This document shows positions 35,520-44,023 of a DNA stretch of 64,000 nucleotides, in pieces. The DNA comes from Arthrobacter humicola (GTDB lineage Bacteria > Actinomycetota > Actinomycetes > Actinomycetales > Micrococcaceae): contig NZ_JAFKON010000007.1 in NCBI RefSeq assembly GCF_022803015.1, positions 213,118-277,117 of the forward strand. Reading direction: 5' to 3'. The notes beneath the pieces are model-generated. The model was not told where the DNA came from, searched no databases, and worked only from the letters and a program-made list of their open reading frames with translations. The translations under genes were made by a program, and so were the position numbers. Position 1 is the first letter of the stretch. The number at the start of each line of letters is the position of its first letter.

Positions 35520-36323
35520 ATGGAACGCGCCGTAGCCGCCCGCCTGGCCTTCAAGACCGTTGCCGAAACCAAGGTGGCTCTCGCCGTGGCCGTGGCCCGG
35601 AACGCCGGCTACGACTCGATTGACGAATCGCTCAGGGTGACCGCGGGAGGCGGGGACGTGCCGCTGACCGAGCTCTCGGACCATCACGGCGGCCGCTTCC
35701 ACTACATGGAATTCGCCGAACCCACCGACGTCCTGGTTGAGTATTCGGCCACCGTCACCGGCTTCGCGCTGCCCGAGGAACCCGGGCTCATGGAACTGAT
35801 CCGCTATGTCCGGCCCAGCCGCTACGCGGAATCGGACCGGCTGTTGCCCACCGCCTACGCCGAATTCGGCGGGCTCCAGGGCGAGGAGCTGCTCCACGCG
35901 GTCCGGGACTGGGTTTTCAACGAGCTGCGCTACGTCAGCGGATCCTCGCGGGGGACCGACGGCGCGGTCGAAACACTGCTGCACCGCCGCGGCGTCTGCC
36001 GGGACTTTGCCCACCTCGCCATTGCCCTGCTGCGTTCCAAGAACGTCCCGGCCCGGCTGGCCGCCGTCTACGCCCCGGGACTGACCCCGATGGACTTCCA
36101 CGCCGTGGCCGAGGCGCACATCAACGGCACCTGGCACGTCATCGACCCCACGGGGCTGGCGCCACGGGAGAGCATGCTGCGGATCACGGCAGGACGCGAT
36201 TCCTCGGACACCGCCTTCCTGTCCACCGTGGGCGGCAGCCTGTCCCTGAAGGAACTCAGCGTCACCGCCGTCGTCGATAACCTGCCACAGGAAGACCCGG
36301 CGCAGCTCGTCGCGATCCACTAG
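35520..36323 (+). CDS. transglutaminase-like cysteine peptidase family protein
   Basis: 267 residues. N-terminal beta domain (about 1-90) precedes a transglutaminase-like core. The catalytic cysteine is in HRRGVCRDFAHLAIALLR (about residue 161), histidine in MDFHAVAEAHI (about 197) and aspartate in WHVIDPTGLAPR (about 212). No signal peptide. Such proteins cleave or cross-link peptides; bacterial ones next to no partner are hard to assign. GGAGACAGAGATAC precedes ATG, giving a usable ribosome-binding site. Confidence 0.85.
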   Translation: MERAVAARLAFKTVAETKVALAVAVARNAGYDSIDESLRVTAGGGDVPLTELSDHHGGRFHYMEFAEPTDVLVEYSATVTGFALPEEPGLMELIRYVRPSRYAESDRLLPTAYAEFGGLQGEELLHAVRDWVFNELRYVSGSSRGTDGAVETLLHRRGVCRDFAHLAIALLRSKNVPARLAAVYAPGLTPMDFHAVAEAHINGTWHVIDPTGLAPRESMLRITAGRDSSDTAFLSTVGGSLSLKELSVTAVVDNLPQEDPAQLVAIH

Positions 36324-36356
36324 GCAGCGCACGGCCGGGCTGTCAAGGGCACGGCC

Positions 36357-36821
36357 TTAGCGCACGGAGACCGCGGCGCGGAGCTTCTCGGTCAGCCGCA
36401 GCAGCTCCTGCTGTTCGGCGGCGGAGAGGGCCGGGCCCACGAGCGCGGCGATGTCGCGCACGTGTTCCCGGCCGATCTGCTTCTGCAGGTCCCGTCCGGC
36501 ATCGGTGAGCCGGATGAGGATCCCGCGGCCGTCCTCCGGGGCTGGAGTCCGTTCAACGAGCCCACGCTTTTCGAGCCGCTCCACCAGCCGGCTCAGGCTG
36601 GACTGGCTCAGCAGCACGTTGTCGTTGAGCTCGTTCAGGCGCAGCCACCCGGAGGGGCAGCGGGAGAGCGTAAACAGGACGTCGTACTCATTGAGCGCCA
36701 GGGCTTTGAATGCCGGCGCCGCCTGCAGCTTGCGCATCACCGCCACCTGGGCCCGGAACAGGGATTCCCAGGTTTCCGCGGCCAGGCGTACCGGCGATTC
36801 GGTAGTCTTGGCGGGCATCAT
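36357..36821 (-). CDS. MarR family transcriptional regulator
   Basis: 154 residues with a winged helix-turn-helix (about 55-120: LRLNELNDNVLLSQSSLSRLVERLEKRGLVERTPAPEDGR). ATG at 36821 overlaps the stop of the LLM oxidoreductase gene (ATGATGA), so both are made from one mRNA. The operon promoter carries an 18-bp palindrome (37996-38013), typical of MarR autorepression. Confidence 0.9.
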   Translation of the reverse strand: MMPAKTTESPVRLAAETWESLFRAQVAVMRKLQAAPAFKALALNEYDVLFTLSRCPSGWLRLNELNDNVLLSQSSLSRLVERLEKRGLVERTPAPEDGRGILIRLTDAGRDLQKQIGREHVRDIAALVGPALSAAEQQELLRLTEKLRAAVSVR

Positions 36822-37939
36822 GAGCCCTGAATGGTGGTCTCCGCGGCGGCGTCGACGGTGCCCGCTGCCAGCGCGGCGGCAACACGGCCGGCGTGCGTCG
36901 GCGGTTCGGGAACGTGCGCCGGCTTGAGCGCGGCATATTCCTTGCGCAGCACCGGCAGCACTTCCTCCCCGAACAGGTCCAGCTGTTCCAGGACGGTCTT
37001 CAGCGGCAGGCCGGCGTGGTCGATCAGGAAGAGCTGGCGCTGGTAGTCGCCGAAGTACTCCCTGAACGACAGGGTCTTTTCGATCACTTCCTGCGGGCTG
37101 CCGACGGTCAACGGGGTCTGGGACGTGAAGTCCTCCAGCGAGGGGCCGTGGCCGTAGACCGGGGCGTTGTCGAAGTAGGGACGGAACTCCTTGACGGCGT
37201 CCTGGGAGTTCTTCCGCATGAAGAACTGGCCGCCGAGGCCCACAATCGCCTGGTCCGCCTTGCCGTGGCCGTAGTGCTCATAGCGTTCGCGGTAGAGGCC
37301 GATCAGCTGCTGGTAGTGCTCCTTGGGCCAGAAGATGTTGTTGGCGAAGAAACCGTCACCGTAGTACGCCGCCACTTCGGCGATCTGCGGCGTGCGGATC
37401 GAGCCGTGCCACACGAAGGGGGCGACGCCGTCGAGCGGGCGGGGGGTGGAGGTGAAGTTCTGCAACGGGGTGCGGTGCTTGCCGGACCAGTTGACGGTGT
37501 CCTCGTCCCAGAGGCGGCGCAGCAGGGAGTAGTTCTCGATCGCGAGTTCGATCCCGTCCTGGATGTTCTTGCCGAACCAGGGGTAGACGGGGGCGGTGTT
37601 GCCGCGGCCCAGGACCAGGTCCACGCGTCCGTCCGCGAGGTGCTGGAGCATCGCGAAGTCCTCTGCGATCTTCACGGGGTCGTTCGTGGTGATCAGGGTC
37701 GTGGCCGTGGACAGGATGATGCGCTCGGTCTGGGCCGCGATGTACGCCAGCGTGGTGGTGGGGGAGGACGAGAAGAACGGCCGGTTATGGTGCTCGCCGA
37801 GGGCGTAGACATCCATGCCGATCTCTTCGACCTTCTTGGCGATCGCCACGGACGCCTTGATGCGCTCGTGCTCAGTCGGGGTGCGGCCCGTGGTGGGGTC
37901 GGTAGTGATGTCGCTGACGCTGAATACGCCGATCTGCAT
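36818..37939 (-). CDS. LLM-class flavin-dependent oxidoreductase
   Basis: 373-residue luciferase-like monooxygenase fold (TIM barrel, FMN). Typical stretches: DVYALGEHHNRPFFSSSPTTTLAYIAAQTERI (GEHH and SSPTT hallmark), ADGRVDLVLGRGNTAPVYPWFG, WHGSIRTPQIAEVAAYYGDGFFANN. No flavin reductase is nearby. ATG at 37939 follows AAGG with a seven-base spacer. It is first in an operon with a MarR regulator, suggesting induction by a small, possibly toxic, organic molecule. Confidence 0.9.
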   Translation of the reverse strand: MQIGVFSVSDITTDPTTGRTPTEHERIKASVAIAKKVEEIGMDVYALGEHHNRPFFSSSPTTTLAYIAAQTERIILSTATTLITTNDPVKIAEDFAMLQHLADGRVDLVLGRGNTAPVYPWFGKNIQDGIELAIENYSLLRRLWDEDTVNWSGKHRTPLQNFTSTPRPLDGVAPFVWHGSIRTPQIAEVAAYYGDGFFANNIFWPKEHYQQLIGLYRERYEHYGHGKADQAIVGLGGQFFMRKNSQDAVKEFRPYFDNAPVYGHGPSLEDFTSQTPLTVGSPQEVIEKTLSFREYFGDYQRQLFLIDHAGLPLKTVLEQLDLFGEEVLPVLRKEYAALKPAHVPEPPTHAGRVAAALAAGTVDAAAETTIQGS

Positions 37940-37982
37940 GGTGTGCCTTTCCGTGGCCGGGGTGGATCCGGGATCTGGTTCT

Positions 37983-38013
37983 ACTATAGCCGATTTAGAT
38001 GCATTTGCATCTA
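37983..38013 (-). promoter_or_regulatory. promoter with MarR-type operator
   Basis: TATAGT on the minus strand (37983-37988) is a good -10 box. Immediately upstream, TAGATGCA-TT-TGCATCTA (37996-38013) is a perfect 8-bp inverted repeat covering the spacer and -35 position. Binding there would block polymerase, fitting repression by the MarR protein of this operon. Confidence 0.75.
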
Positions 38014-38186
38014 TCGACCGGTATAACGCCCGTCGCGGACGAATATTCCCGCGCCGTTCCGCCGGGGTTTCCCGCCCCATCTTCCCGGCCGCGTTGCCGG
38101 CCGCGTTCCCGCCTTCGGCGACGGCGCGGGCCTAGGATGCAATCAGTCGGCTGGCCGCGAGGTGCCCGCCCTCCCGGAAGGCCGCC

Positions 38187-39644
38187 ATGCGCCGTGTTGT
38201 AGCTTTTCTGTGTCTGGTGGAGCTCACCAGTGGAATCCTGCAGGGCTATTACACGCCCATCCTCACCGATATCGCCCGGCACCTGGGAATCCACGACGCC
38301 GACGTCAACTGGTTCGAGGCCGCGCAGCTCATGGTCAGCGCCCTCGCCGTGCCGGTGCTGGCCAAGCTGGGGGACATGTACGGGCACAAGAGGATCCTGC
38401 TGGTTTCCACGCTGGTCACCGCCATGGCCTCCTGGGTCGTCGCGCTCGCCCCGGACTTCTGGACCTTCCTGGCCGCGTGGTCGTTCCAGGGTTTCTACGT
38501 GGTCTGGCTGCCCCTGGAAATTGCCCTGATCTTCAGCCGCGTCCATCAGCTGCCCGACGGCGCCGCCCGCACGCGGCGCGCGGCCGGCGTCCTCGTCGGG
38601 GCGCTGGAAGCCGGTGTCATCGCCGGGGCGCTCGCCGCCGGTGCGCTCGTGGAAGTGTTCGCGGGCCAGCTGCAGCTGGTGCTCCTGGTCCCCGCGGTGG
38701 CCGTCTCCGCATGCTGGTTCGCCGTCAGGTTTGGCGTGCCGGAGTCGCGGGAGCGCAGCGGCGGACGCGTGGACACCCGTGGCTTCACGCTCCTCGCCCT
38801 CGGGCTGCTGCTCATCACGTCCGGGCTGACCTTCATGCGCCTCAACGGGGCCGGCGCGTGGTGGCCGTGGGCGCTGGTGGGAGCCGGAATTCTGGTGTTC
38901 GTTCCGTTCGCGCGGTTCGAGCTGCGCGCGGCCGATCCGCTCGTCGACATCCGAATGCTGCGGGGTAAGTCCATGTGGCCCGTCCAGCTGACCGCCGGGC
39001 TCTTTGGTGTCTCGGTGCTCGGCGCGCAGGCCCCGCTGTCCACCTTCGCCCGGACAGATCCCGCGCTGCACGGCTACGGCCTCGGGCTGCGCGCCGGGCA
39101 CGTCTCCATCATCATCGGCGTCTATGTGCTGGCGCTGCTGGTGGGCGCGCTGCTGTACCCGGTGGTGACCCGCCGGCTCACTCCGCGCTGGACCCTCGTG
39201 GGCGCCGCCACGCTCGTGGGCCTGGGCTACCTGCTGTTCCTGCCGTTCCACGGCAGTCTGATCCAGGCGCTGGCCAACATGGCGATCGCCGGTGTCGGCT
39301 CCGGGGCCCTCGTGGCGGCGCTGCCTTCGGCGGCCGCCGCGGCCGCCCCCCTCAACCGGACCGCGATGGCCACGGGTTTGACCAACACCACCAAGACCAT
39401 CGGCGGAGCCTTCGCGTCCGCGGTGTTCGGCATCGCCCTGGTCAGCCACGTCCTGGCCGAGGCCGGGGCCGGCGCGGGGGACGCCGGTCAGACCGCGGCG
39501 CCGCTCGCCGGCTACCTCACGGTATGGACCATCTGCGGGGTCACCGGGCTTGCTGCGGCTGCCGCGCTGGTGATGGTGCCCCGTCTGGCCTTCTCCGATC
39601 CGGCGGCCGTGGCCGCCGCACCGCTTAGGGCCGGCTCGCACTAG
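38187..39644 (+). CDS. MFS transporter (DHA2-like)
   Basis: 485 residues with about 14 hydrophobic segments, starting MRRVVAFLCLVELTSGILQGYYTP without a cleavable signal. Motif A-like KLGDMYGHKRILLVSTL (about residues 65-81) fits drug:H+ antiporters. GGAAGG precedes ATG at 38187 with a five-base spacer. It is divergent from the MarR/LLM operon; the shared region raises the possibility of co-regulation. Substrate unknown. Confidence 0.87.
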   Translation: MRRVVAFLCLVELTSGILQGYYTPILTDIARHLGIHDADVNWFEAAQLMVSALAVPVLAKLGDMYGHKRILLVSTLVTAMASWVVALAPDFWTFLAAWSFQGFYVVWLPLEIALIFSRVHQLPDGAARTRRAAGVLVGALEAGVIAGALAAGALVEVFAGQLQLVLLVPAVAVSACWFAVRFGVPESRERSGGRVDTRGFTLLALGLLLITSGLTFMRLNGAGAWWPWALVGAGILVFVPFARFELRAADPLVDIRMLRGKSMWPVQLTAGLFGVSVLGAQAPLSTFARTDPALHGYGLGLRAGHVSIIIGVYVLALLVGALLYPVVTRRLTPRWTLVGAATLVGLGYLLFLPFHGSLIQALANMAIAGVGSGALVAALPSAAAAAAPLNRTAMATGLTNTTKTIGGAFASAVFGIALVSHVLAEAGAGAGDAGQTAAPLAGYLTVWTICGVTGLAAAAALVMVPRLAFSDPAAVAAAPLRAGSH

Positions 39645-39687
39645 GGGTGGCCTTCCTCCCCGGCGACTGAGGAAGTATGTTCTTAGC

Positions 39688-40719
39688 GTGACGGGTAGGC
39701 GGAGGTACCAGCGGGGGCGGACGGCGGCCGCGGCTGTCCTGGTGGCAATCGGCTTTTTGGTTTCGGGATGTTCGGCACCTACCGTACTGGCCCCGGCGAG
39801 TCCGGTGGATGCGCGTGCCGTGCTGGAGGATTTCAAGTCCCGGGACATGGTGGGGCATTTGCAGGCGCTGCAGCGGGTGGCCGACGCCAACGGCGGGAAC
39901 CGGGCCGCGGGGACCTCGGGGTATGAGGAGTCGGCCCGCTACGTCGAGGAACAGCTGCGGGCGGCCGGATACTCACCGGTGCGGCAGAGCTTCTCTTTTC
40001 GGCGTGATGGCCGGGGCAAGGCGCGGGTAGAGTCCTTCAACATCCTCGCCGACACGGTTGGCGATGCCGGGCACACCGTGGTGGTGGGCGCGCACCTGGA
40101 TTCCGTGCAGGAGGGCCCGGGCATCAACGACAACGGCAGCGGGGTTGCGGCGGTCCTGGAGACCGCGCGGTGGATGAAGGAGGCCGGGGTGACCCCGGCC
40201 AACCGGGTCCGGTTCGCGTTCTGGGGCGGCGAGGAGGACGGCCTGTACGGGTCCCAGCACTACGTCGATGAACTCAGTGCGGCCGAGATCGGCCAGACCG
40301 CGGCGAACCTGAACGTGGACATGGCGGCCTCGCCGAACGGTGTGCGGTCCGTTCATGACGGGGACGGATCGGATTTCGGCGACGCCGGCCCGGCCGGGTC
40401 CAAGGCGATCGAGGACGTCTTCTTCCGCTACTTCCAGGAGAACGCGCTGCCGGCCGAGACCACGCCCTTTGACGGCGGCTCGGACTACGACGCCTTCCTC
40501 TCGGCCGGCATTCCCGGCGGCGGGCTGTTCACCGGCGATGTCGAGAAGAAGACCCAGGCCCAGGCACAGTCCTTTGGCGGGGCGGCCGGCAAGGACCTCG
40601 ATCCCTGCTACCACGAGGCCTGTGACACGATCGCCAACACCAACCCGGAACTGCTCACCGAAATGTCCGGCGCCCTGGCCTACGGCACCGTGGCCTACGC
40701 GATGGCCAAGACCGGCTAA
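39688..40719 (+). CDS. secreted M28 family aminopeptidase (lipoprotein)
   Basis: 343 residues. Signal peptide with lipobox LVSGCS (about residue 30). Zinc ligands of M28 are visible: GAHLDSVQEGPGINDNGSG (His and bridging Asp), FWGGEEDGLYGSQH (catalytic Glu and ligand Glu), NLNVDMAASPN (Asp) and YHEACDT (His, with the paired Cys in LDPCYHEACD). GTG start with TATGTT (39676-39681) six bases upstream, so leaderless. It would trim N-terminal residues from peptides outside the membrane. It lies 490 bases before the poly-amino-acid synthetase operon on the same strand. Confidence 0.9.
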   Translation: MTGRRRYQRGRTAAAAVLVAIGFLVSGCSAPTVLAPASPVDARAVLEDFKSRDMVGHLQALQRVADANGGNRAAGTSGYEESARYVEEQLRAAGYSPVRQSFSFRRDGRGKARVESFNILADTVGDAGHTVVVGAHLDSVQEGPGINDNGSGVAAVLETARWMKEAGVTPANRVRFAFWGGEEDGLYGSQHYVDELSAAEIGQTAANLNVDMAASPNGVRSVHDGDGSDFGDAGPAGSKAIEDVFFRYFQENALPAETTPFDGGSDYDAFLSAGIPGGGLFTGDVEKKTQAQAQSFGGAAGKDLDPCYHEACDTIANTNPELLTEMSGALAYGTVAYAMAKTG

Positions 40720-41209
40720 ACACCAGCTTCGCCTTTCAAACGACTATCAAATCAAACGACTCTCAAAACGGTGTCCCGTCCCTCGCCGCGTTCGCCGTCC
40801 CCGTTGGCCGAGGAAGTCGGATGTCCATGGCGCCGGCGCCCATGTCCGCCGGATGCCCGGCGGCCCGCATTTTTCCGAGTAGCCCGGGGTTGCCGAAGGT
40901 GAGAAACGCTGCCGAATCGGGTAGTTAATCAGCCGTTTGAGGGGAAAAGACAGGTACCCGCTACTCAGGTGCTGTGAGTTTCCTGAGTTTACGATAAGAA
41001 ACGGAAAAGCATTTGGGCAGGCGTCTAGGATCTGCCCAGTTCCCGCCTAGAGCACCTCTATACGGGAGTACATACGGGCCCCGTGAAAGCAACGGTCAGT
41101 GCGCCGCAGGCGCTGCACTGTCCCCTTCCCGCGCCCGTCATCCGGAAAACCCGGGTTGTGTTTGCGCTCGGGCATCTTCGCCAGTCGGAAGTACGGGGGA
41201 CATCGACAG
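40720..41209 (+). promoter_or_regulatory. gene-free upstream region of the polymer operon
   Basis: About 490 bases without a credible gene and with lower G/C than the neighbours. It contains a 16-bp direct repeat at 40736-40767, TACGAT (40990-40995) as a possible -10 box without a clear -35, and TATACG at about 41059. Reading frames across 41013-41209 show no family-like sequence. The region most likely carries the promoter and control sites for the aminotransferase-aspartokinase-synthetase genes. Confidence 0.5.
40736..40767 (+). repeat. 16-bp tandem direct repeat
   Basis: TCAAACGACTATCAAA at 40736 is followed without a gap by TCAAACGACTCTCAAA at 40752, one mismatch in 16. It lies 16 bases after the aminopeptidase stop and far upstream of the polymer operon, and could be a regulator-binding site. 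Confidence 0.7.
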
Positions 41210-42481
41210 ATGGATATCTTCGAAAGCTTGGAGTCCGAGGTCCGCAGCTACTGCCGCAGCTGGGACACCGTGTTTGAACGTGCCTCCGGCAGCAGCCTCT
41301 ACAGTGAAGACGGCAGAGAATATTTGGACTTCTTTTCCGGCGCCGGAGCACTGAACTACGGGCACAACAACCCGGTGCTGCTGCAGCCGCTGGTGGACTA
41401 TCTTCTCTCCGGCGCAATCGTTCATTCACTCGACATGAAAACACCGGCCAAGCGGCAATTCCTGGAAACCTTCCGGGAGTTGATCCTCGAGCCCAGGAAT
41501 TTGGACTACAAAGTCATGTTCCCCGGACCGACGGGAACAAACTCGGTGGAGGCAGCCCTGAAGCTTGCCCGGAAGGTTACCGGCAGGCAGCATGTCCTGA
41601 GCTTCACCAACGCGTTTCACGGGATGACCCTGGGATCGTTGTCGGTCACGGGCAATTCAATGAAACGGCAGGGAGCCGGCGTCCCGCTGACGAACACATC
41701 GAGCATGCCCTATGACGGGTTCTTCAATGGTCAGATGCCGGACTTTCTGTGGCTCCGGCAAGCCCTGGAGGACAGGGGATCGGGCATCGATAAGCCCGCA
41801 GCGGTGATCGTGGAAACCGTCCAGGGCGAGGGTGGGCTCAGGGCTGCCCGGGCGTCCTGGCTGCGAGGCCTTGCCGAGCTGTGCCGGGAACACGACATCC
41901 TGCTCATCGTGGATGATGTGCAGGCCGGCTGCGGACGGACCGGGAACTTCTTCAGCTTCGAGGAAGCGGGGATCACTCCGGATATCGTCTGCCTGTCGAA
42001 ATCCATCTCGGGCTTTGGACTGCCTTTGGCACTGACACTGTTCAAACCCGGACTGGATATTTGGAAGCCTGGCGAGCACAACGGAACTTTCCGGGGGCAC
42101 AACCCGGCTTTCGTCACCGGCGCCGCTGCCCTGGAGCACTACTGGCGGGACGGCAGCTTCCAGTCAAGCGTCGCGGGGCTCAGTTCCCAGCTCCACGAGG
42201 GGCTTACCCAGATCGCAGCGGGCGTCGAAGGCGCCACGGTCCGTGGCCGGGGACTGCTCGCGGGTGTTTACTACCCCAACCCCGAAACTGCGGAGAAGAT
42301 TGCGGCCGAATCCTTCGCCCGTGGTCTGCTCGTGGAAACGTCCGGACCCGAAGGTGAAGTGGTCAAGACGATGCCCGCGCTGACTATCAGCCCCGAGGAT
42401 CTTCAGAAGGGACTCGATATTCTCGCTGCAGCCGCGGTGACTGTGACCGGGGAGCCGGTGGCCTTGGGATCAACCATTTGA
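41210..42481 (+). CDS. L-2,4-diaminobutyrate aminotransferase (EctB-like)
   Basis: 423-residue class III PLP aminotransferase that would convert aspartate-4-semialdehyde plus glutamate to L-2,4-diaminobutyrate. The N-terminus [22 protein letters not shown] is the EctB/Dat signature. [30 protein letters not shown] and [15 protein letters not shown] follow, with the PLP lysine in [18 protein letters not shown] (about 266). ATG at 41210 has GGGGGA nine bases upstream; in-frame sequence before it is unlike the family. No ectA or ectC is present, so ectoine is not the product. It is followed at 75 bases by an aspartokinase and then the polymer synthetase. Confidence 0.93.
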   Translation: MDIFESLESEVRSYCRSWDTVFERASGSSLYSEDGREYLDFFSGAGALNYGHNNPVLLQPLVDYLLSGAIVHSLDMKTPAKRQFLETFRELILEPRNLDYKVMFPGPTGTNSVEAALKLARKVTGRQHVLSFTNAFHGMTLGSLSVTGNSMKRQGAGVPLTNTSSMPYDGFFNGQMPDFLWLRQALEDRGSGIDKPAAVIVETVQGEGGLRAARASWLRGLAELCREHDILLIVDDVQAGCGRTGNFFSFEEAGITPDIVCLSKSISGFGLPLALTLFKPGLDIWKPGEHNGTFRGHNPAFVTGAAALEHYWRDGSFQSSVAGLSSQLHEGLTQIAAGVEGATVRGRGLLAGVYYPNPETAEKIAAESFARGLLVETSGPEGEVVKTMPALTISPEDLQKGLDILAAAAVTVTGEPVALGSTI

Positions 42482-42556
42482 GCATCCGAACAGGGCAAAA
42501 CGGCTCAAAGGGGCCAGTGCCCCTTGCAAGAATCGAAGTAGATTTCGGGGAGCAAA

Positions 42557-44008
42557 ATGGGTACCCGCAAGGCAACAGCTTTCAACGACAGTGATCTAGC
42601 GGAGACCGACCGGGCGATTCCCCCGGGTAGTGTCATTGTTCAAAAGTTTGGCGGTTCGTCTCTGGCGGATGCCGCGGGTATCCTCCGGGCAGCCGAGCGG
42701 ATCGCCAAAACACGGACCAACGGCTATCGGGTCGTGGCGGTGGTGTCCGCCATGGGGGACACCACCGATGAACTCTGCGATCTTGCCGCGGAAGTTTCCG
42801 CCCGGCCGCTGCCTGTGGACCTTGACGCCCTGCTGAGCATCGGCGAGCTTGTGTCCTCGGCCCTTTTGGCGATTGCCCTGGCGGACCTCGGCCAGCTGCC
42901 CCGCACATTTACCGGCAGTGCGGCCGGCCTCATCACCGACAACATCCACGGCAAGGCACACATCACTGATGTCAGGCCGGACCGCGTCCGCAGCAGTCTG
43001 GCCCGTGGCGAGGTCCCCATCGTCGCAGGATTCCAGGGCAGGACGCAGAAACGGAACAGGGTGACCACGCTCGGCCGGGGCGGCTCGGATCTCACCGCGG
43101 TCGCCCTGGCCGCTGCGCTCGAAGCCGATATTTGCGAGATATACACGGACGTCGACGGCGTCTACACCGCGGATCCCCGGGTTGTCCCGACGGCGCGGAA
43201 GATCGAGATCCTCTCTAGCGAGGAAATGCTTGAGTTCGCCGCCTCCGGCTGCAAGGTACTGCACCTGCGGTGTGTTGAATACGCCCGCCGGTTCGGTATT
43301 CCGATCCATGTGAGGTCCTCCTTCGTGCCGGAGCCCGGGACGTTGATCCTGCCCGGCCTTGACCGTCATCCACTGCTCCAGCCCGCCAGGGAACAACCCG
43401 AGGTGACCGCAGTAGCCGGGGTCAACTCGGCGTCGAAAATCACTGTGGTGGGAATTCCGGACCAGCCGGACAGCATGGCGCGCATCTTGCATGTCCTCTC
43501 TCGTTCCGGGGCGCATGTCCAGGCAATTGTCCAAAATACGGCCGGCCCCGGCCCGAGGCGTTCCGACGTTGCCCTGATCGTGCCTGCTGCCCATGCGGGC
43601 AACGCCCTTGCCGTGCTGGATGCCGAAAAGGGAAGCATTGGATTTGAAGGTTTGCAGCACGAGGACCGGGTAGGCCGGGTGTCCATTACTGGACTGGGCA
43701 TGCGGTCGTCCCCGGAAATCTTCTGCACCTTCCTCAAGGCCCTGTCCGACGCCGACGTGGAGCTCGATCTCGTCGACATCTCCGAGACGTCCGTGGGGGC
43801 TGTCACGCACGCCGACCGGCTCGCGGATGCCGAGCGCGCTGTCCGGCGGGCCTTCGGCATGACCCCGGCGGACGAGGCAACGGCGGCCGGTCATGAAGGC
43901 CATCTCACACCCGCTGTTGGCCCCCCGCTCCAGACGTGGGTCCCGATTTCCGGCCAGGATATGACCCCTGTTCCGGCGGGCGACAGAACTGTGGCACGTC
44001 ACTTCTAG
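42557..44008 (+). CDS. lysC: aspartate kinase, pathway-dedicated copy
   Basis: 483 residues. Kinase domain about 17-270: VIVQKFGGSSLADAAGI, FQGRTQKRNRVTTLGRGGSDLTAVALA, EIYTDVDGVYTADPR. Two C-terminal ACT-type domains follow (SKITVVGIPDQPDSMARILHVLSR and VGRVSITGLGMRSSPEIFCTFLKALSDADV). The ~45-residue tail is not typical. The FQGR and QKR-NRVTTLGRGGSD stretch differs slightly from common actinobacterial LysC. GGGGA lies five bases before ATG. Placement between the diaminobutyrate aminotransferase and the synthetase suggests it feeds aspartyl phosphate specifically into diaminobutyrate; altered feedback control is an inference. Confidence 0.92.
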   Translation: MGTRKATAFNDSDLAETDRAIPPGSVIVQKFGGSSLADAAGILRAAERIAKTRTNGYRVVAVVSAMGDTTDELCDLAAEVSARPLPVDLDALLSIGELVSSALLAIALADLGQLPRTFTGSAAGLITDNIHGKAHITDVRPDRVRSSLARGEVPIVAGFQGRTQKRNRVTTLGRGGSDLTAVALAAALEADICEIYTDVDGVYTADPRVVPTARKIEILSSEEMLEFAASGCKVLHLRCVEYARRFGIPIHVRSSFVPEPGTLILPGLDRHPLLQPAREQPEVTAVAGVNSASKITVVGIPDQPDSMARILHVLSRSGAHVQAIVQNTAGPGPRRSDVALIVPAAHAGNALAVLDAEKGSIGFEGLQHEDRVGRVSITGLGMRSSPEIFCTFLKALSDADVELDLVDISETSVGAVTHADRLADAERAVRRAFGMTPADEATAAGHEGHLTPAVGPPLQTWVPISGQDMTPVPAGDRTVARHF

Positions 44009-44023
44009 CGAAGGAGCTAAAGG

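Noticed and set aside
41210..44008. Ectoine biosynthesis operon
   Set aside because: An EctB-like enzyme and aspartokinase are present, but ectA, ectC and ectD are absent and the next gene is a Pls-type synthetase.
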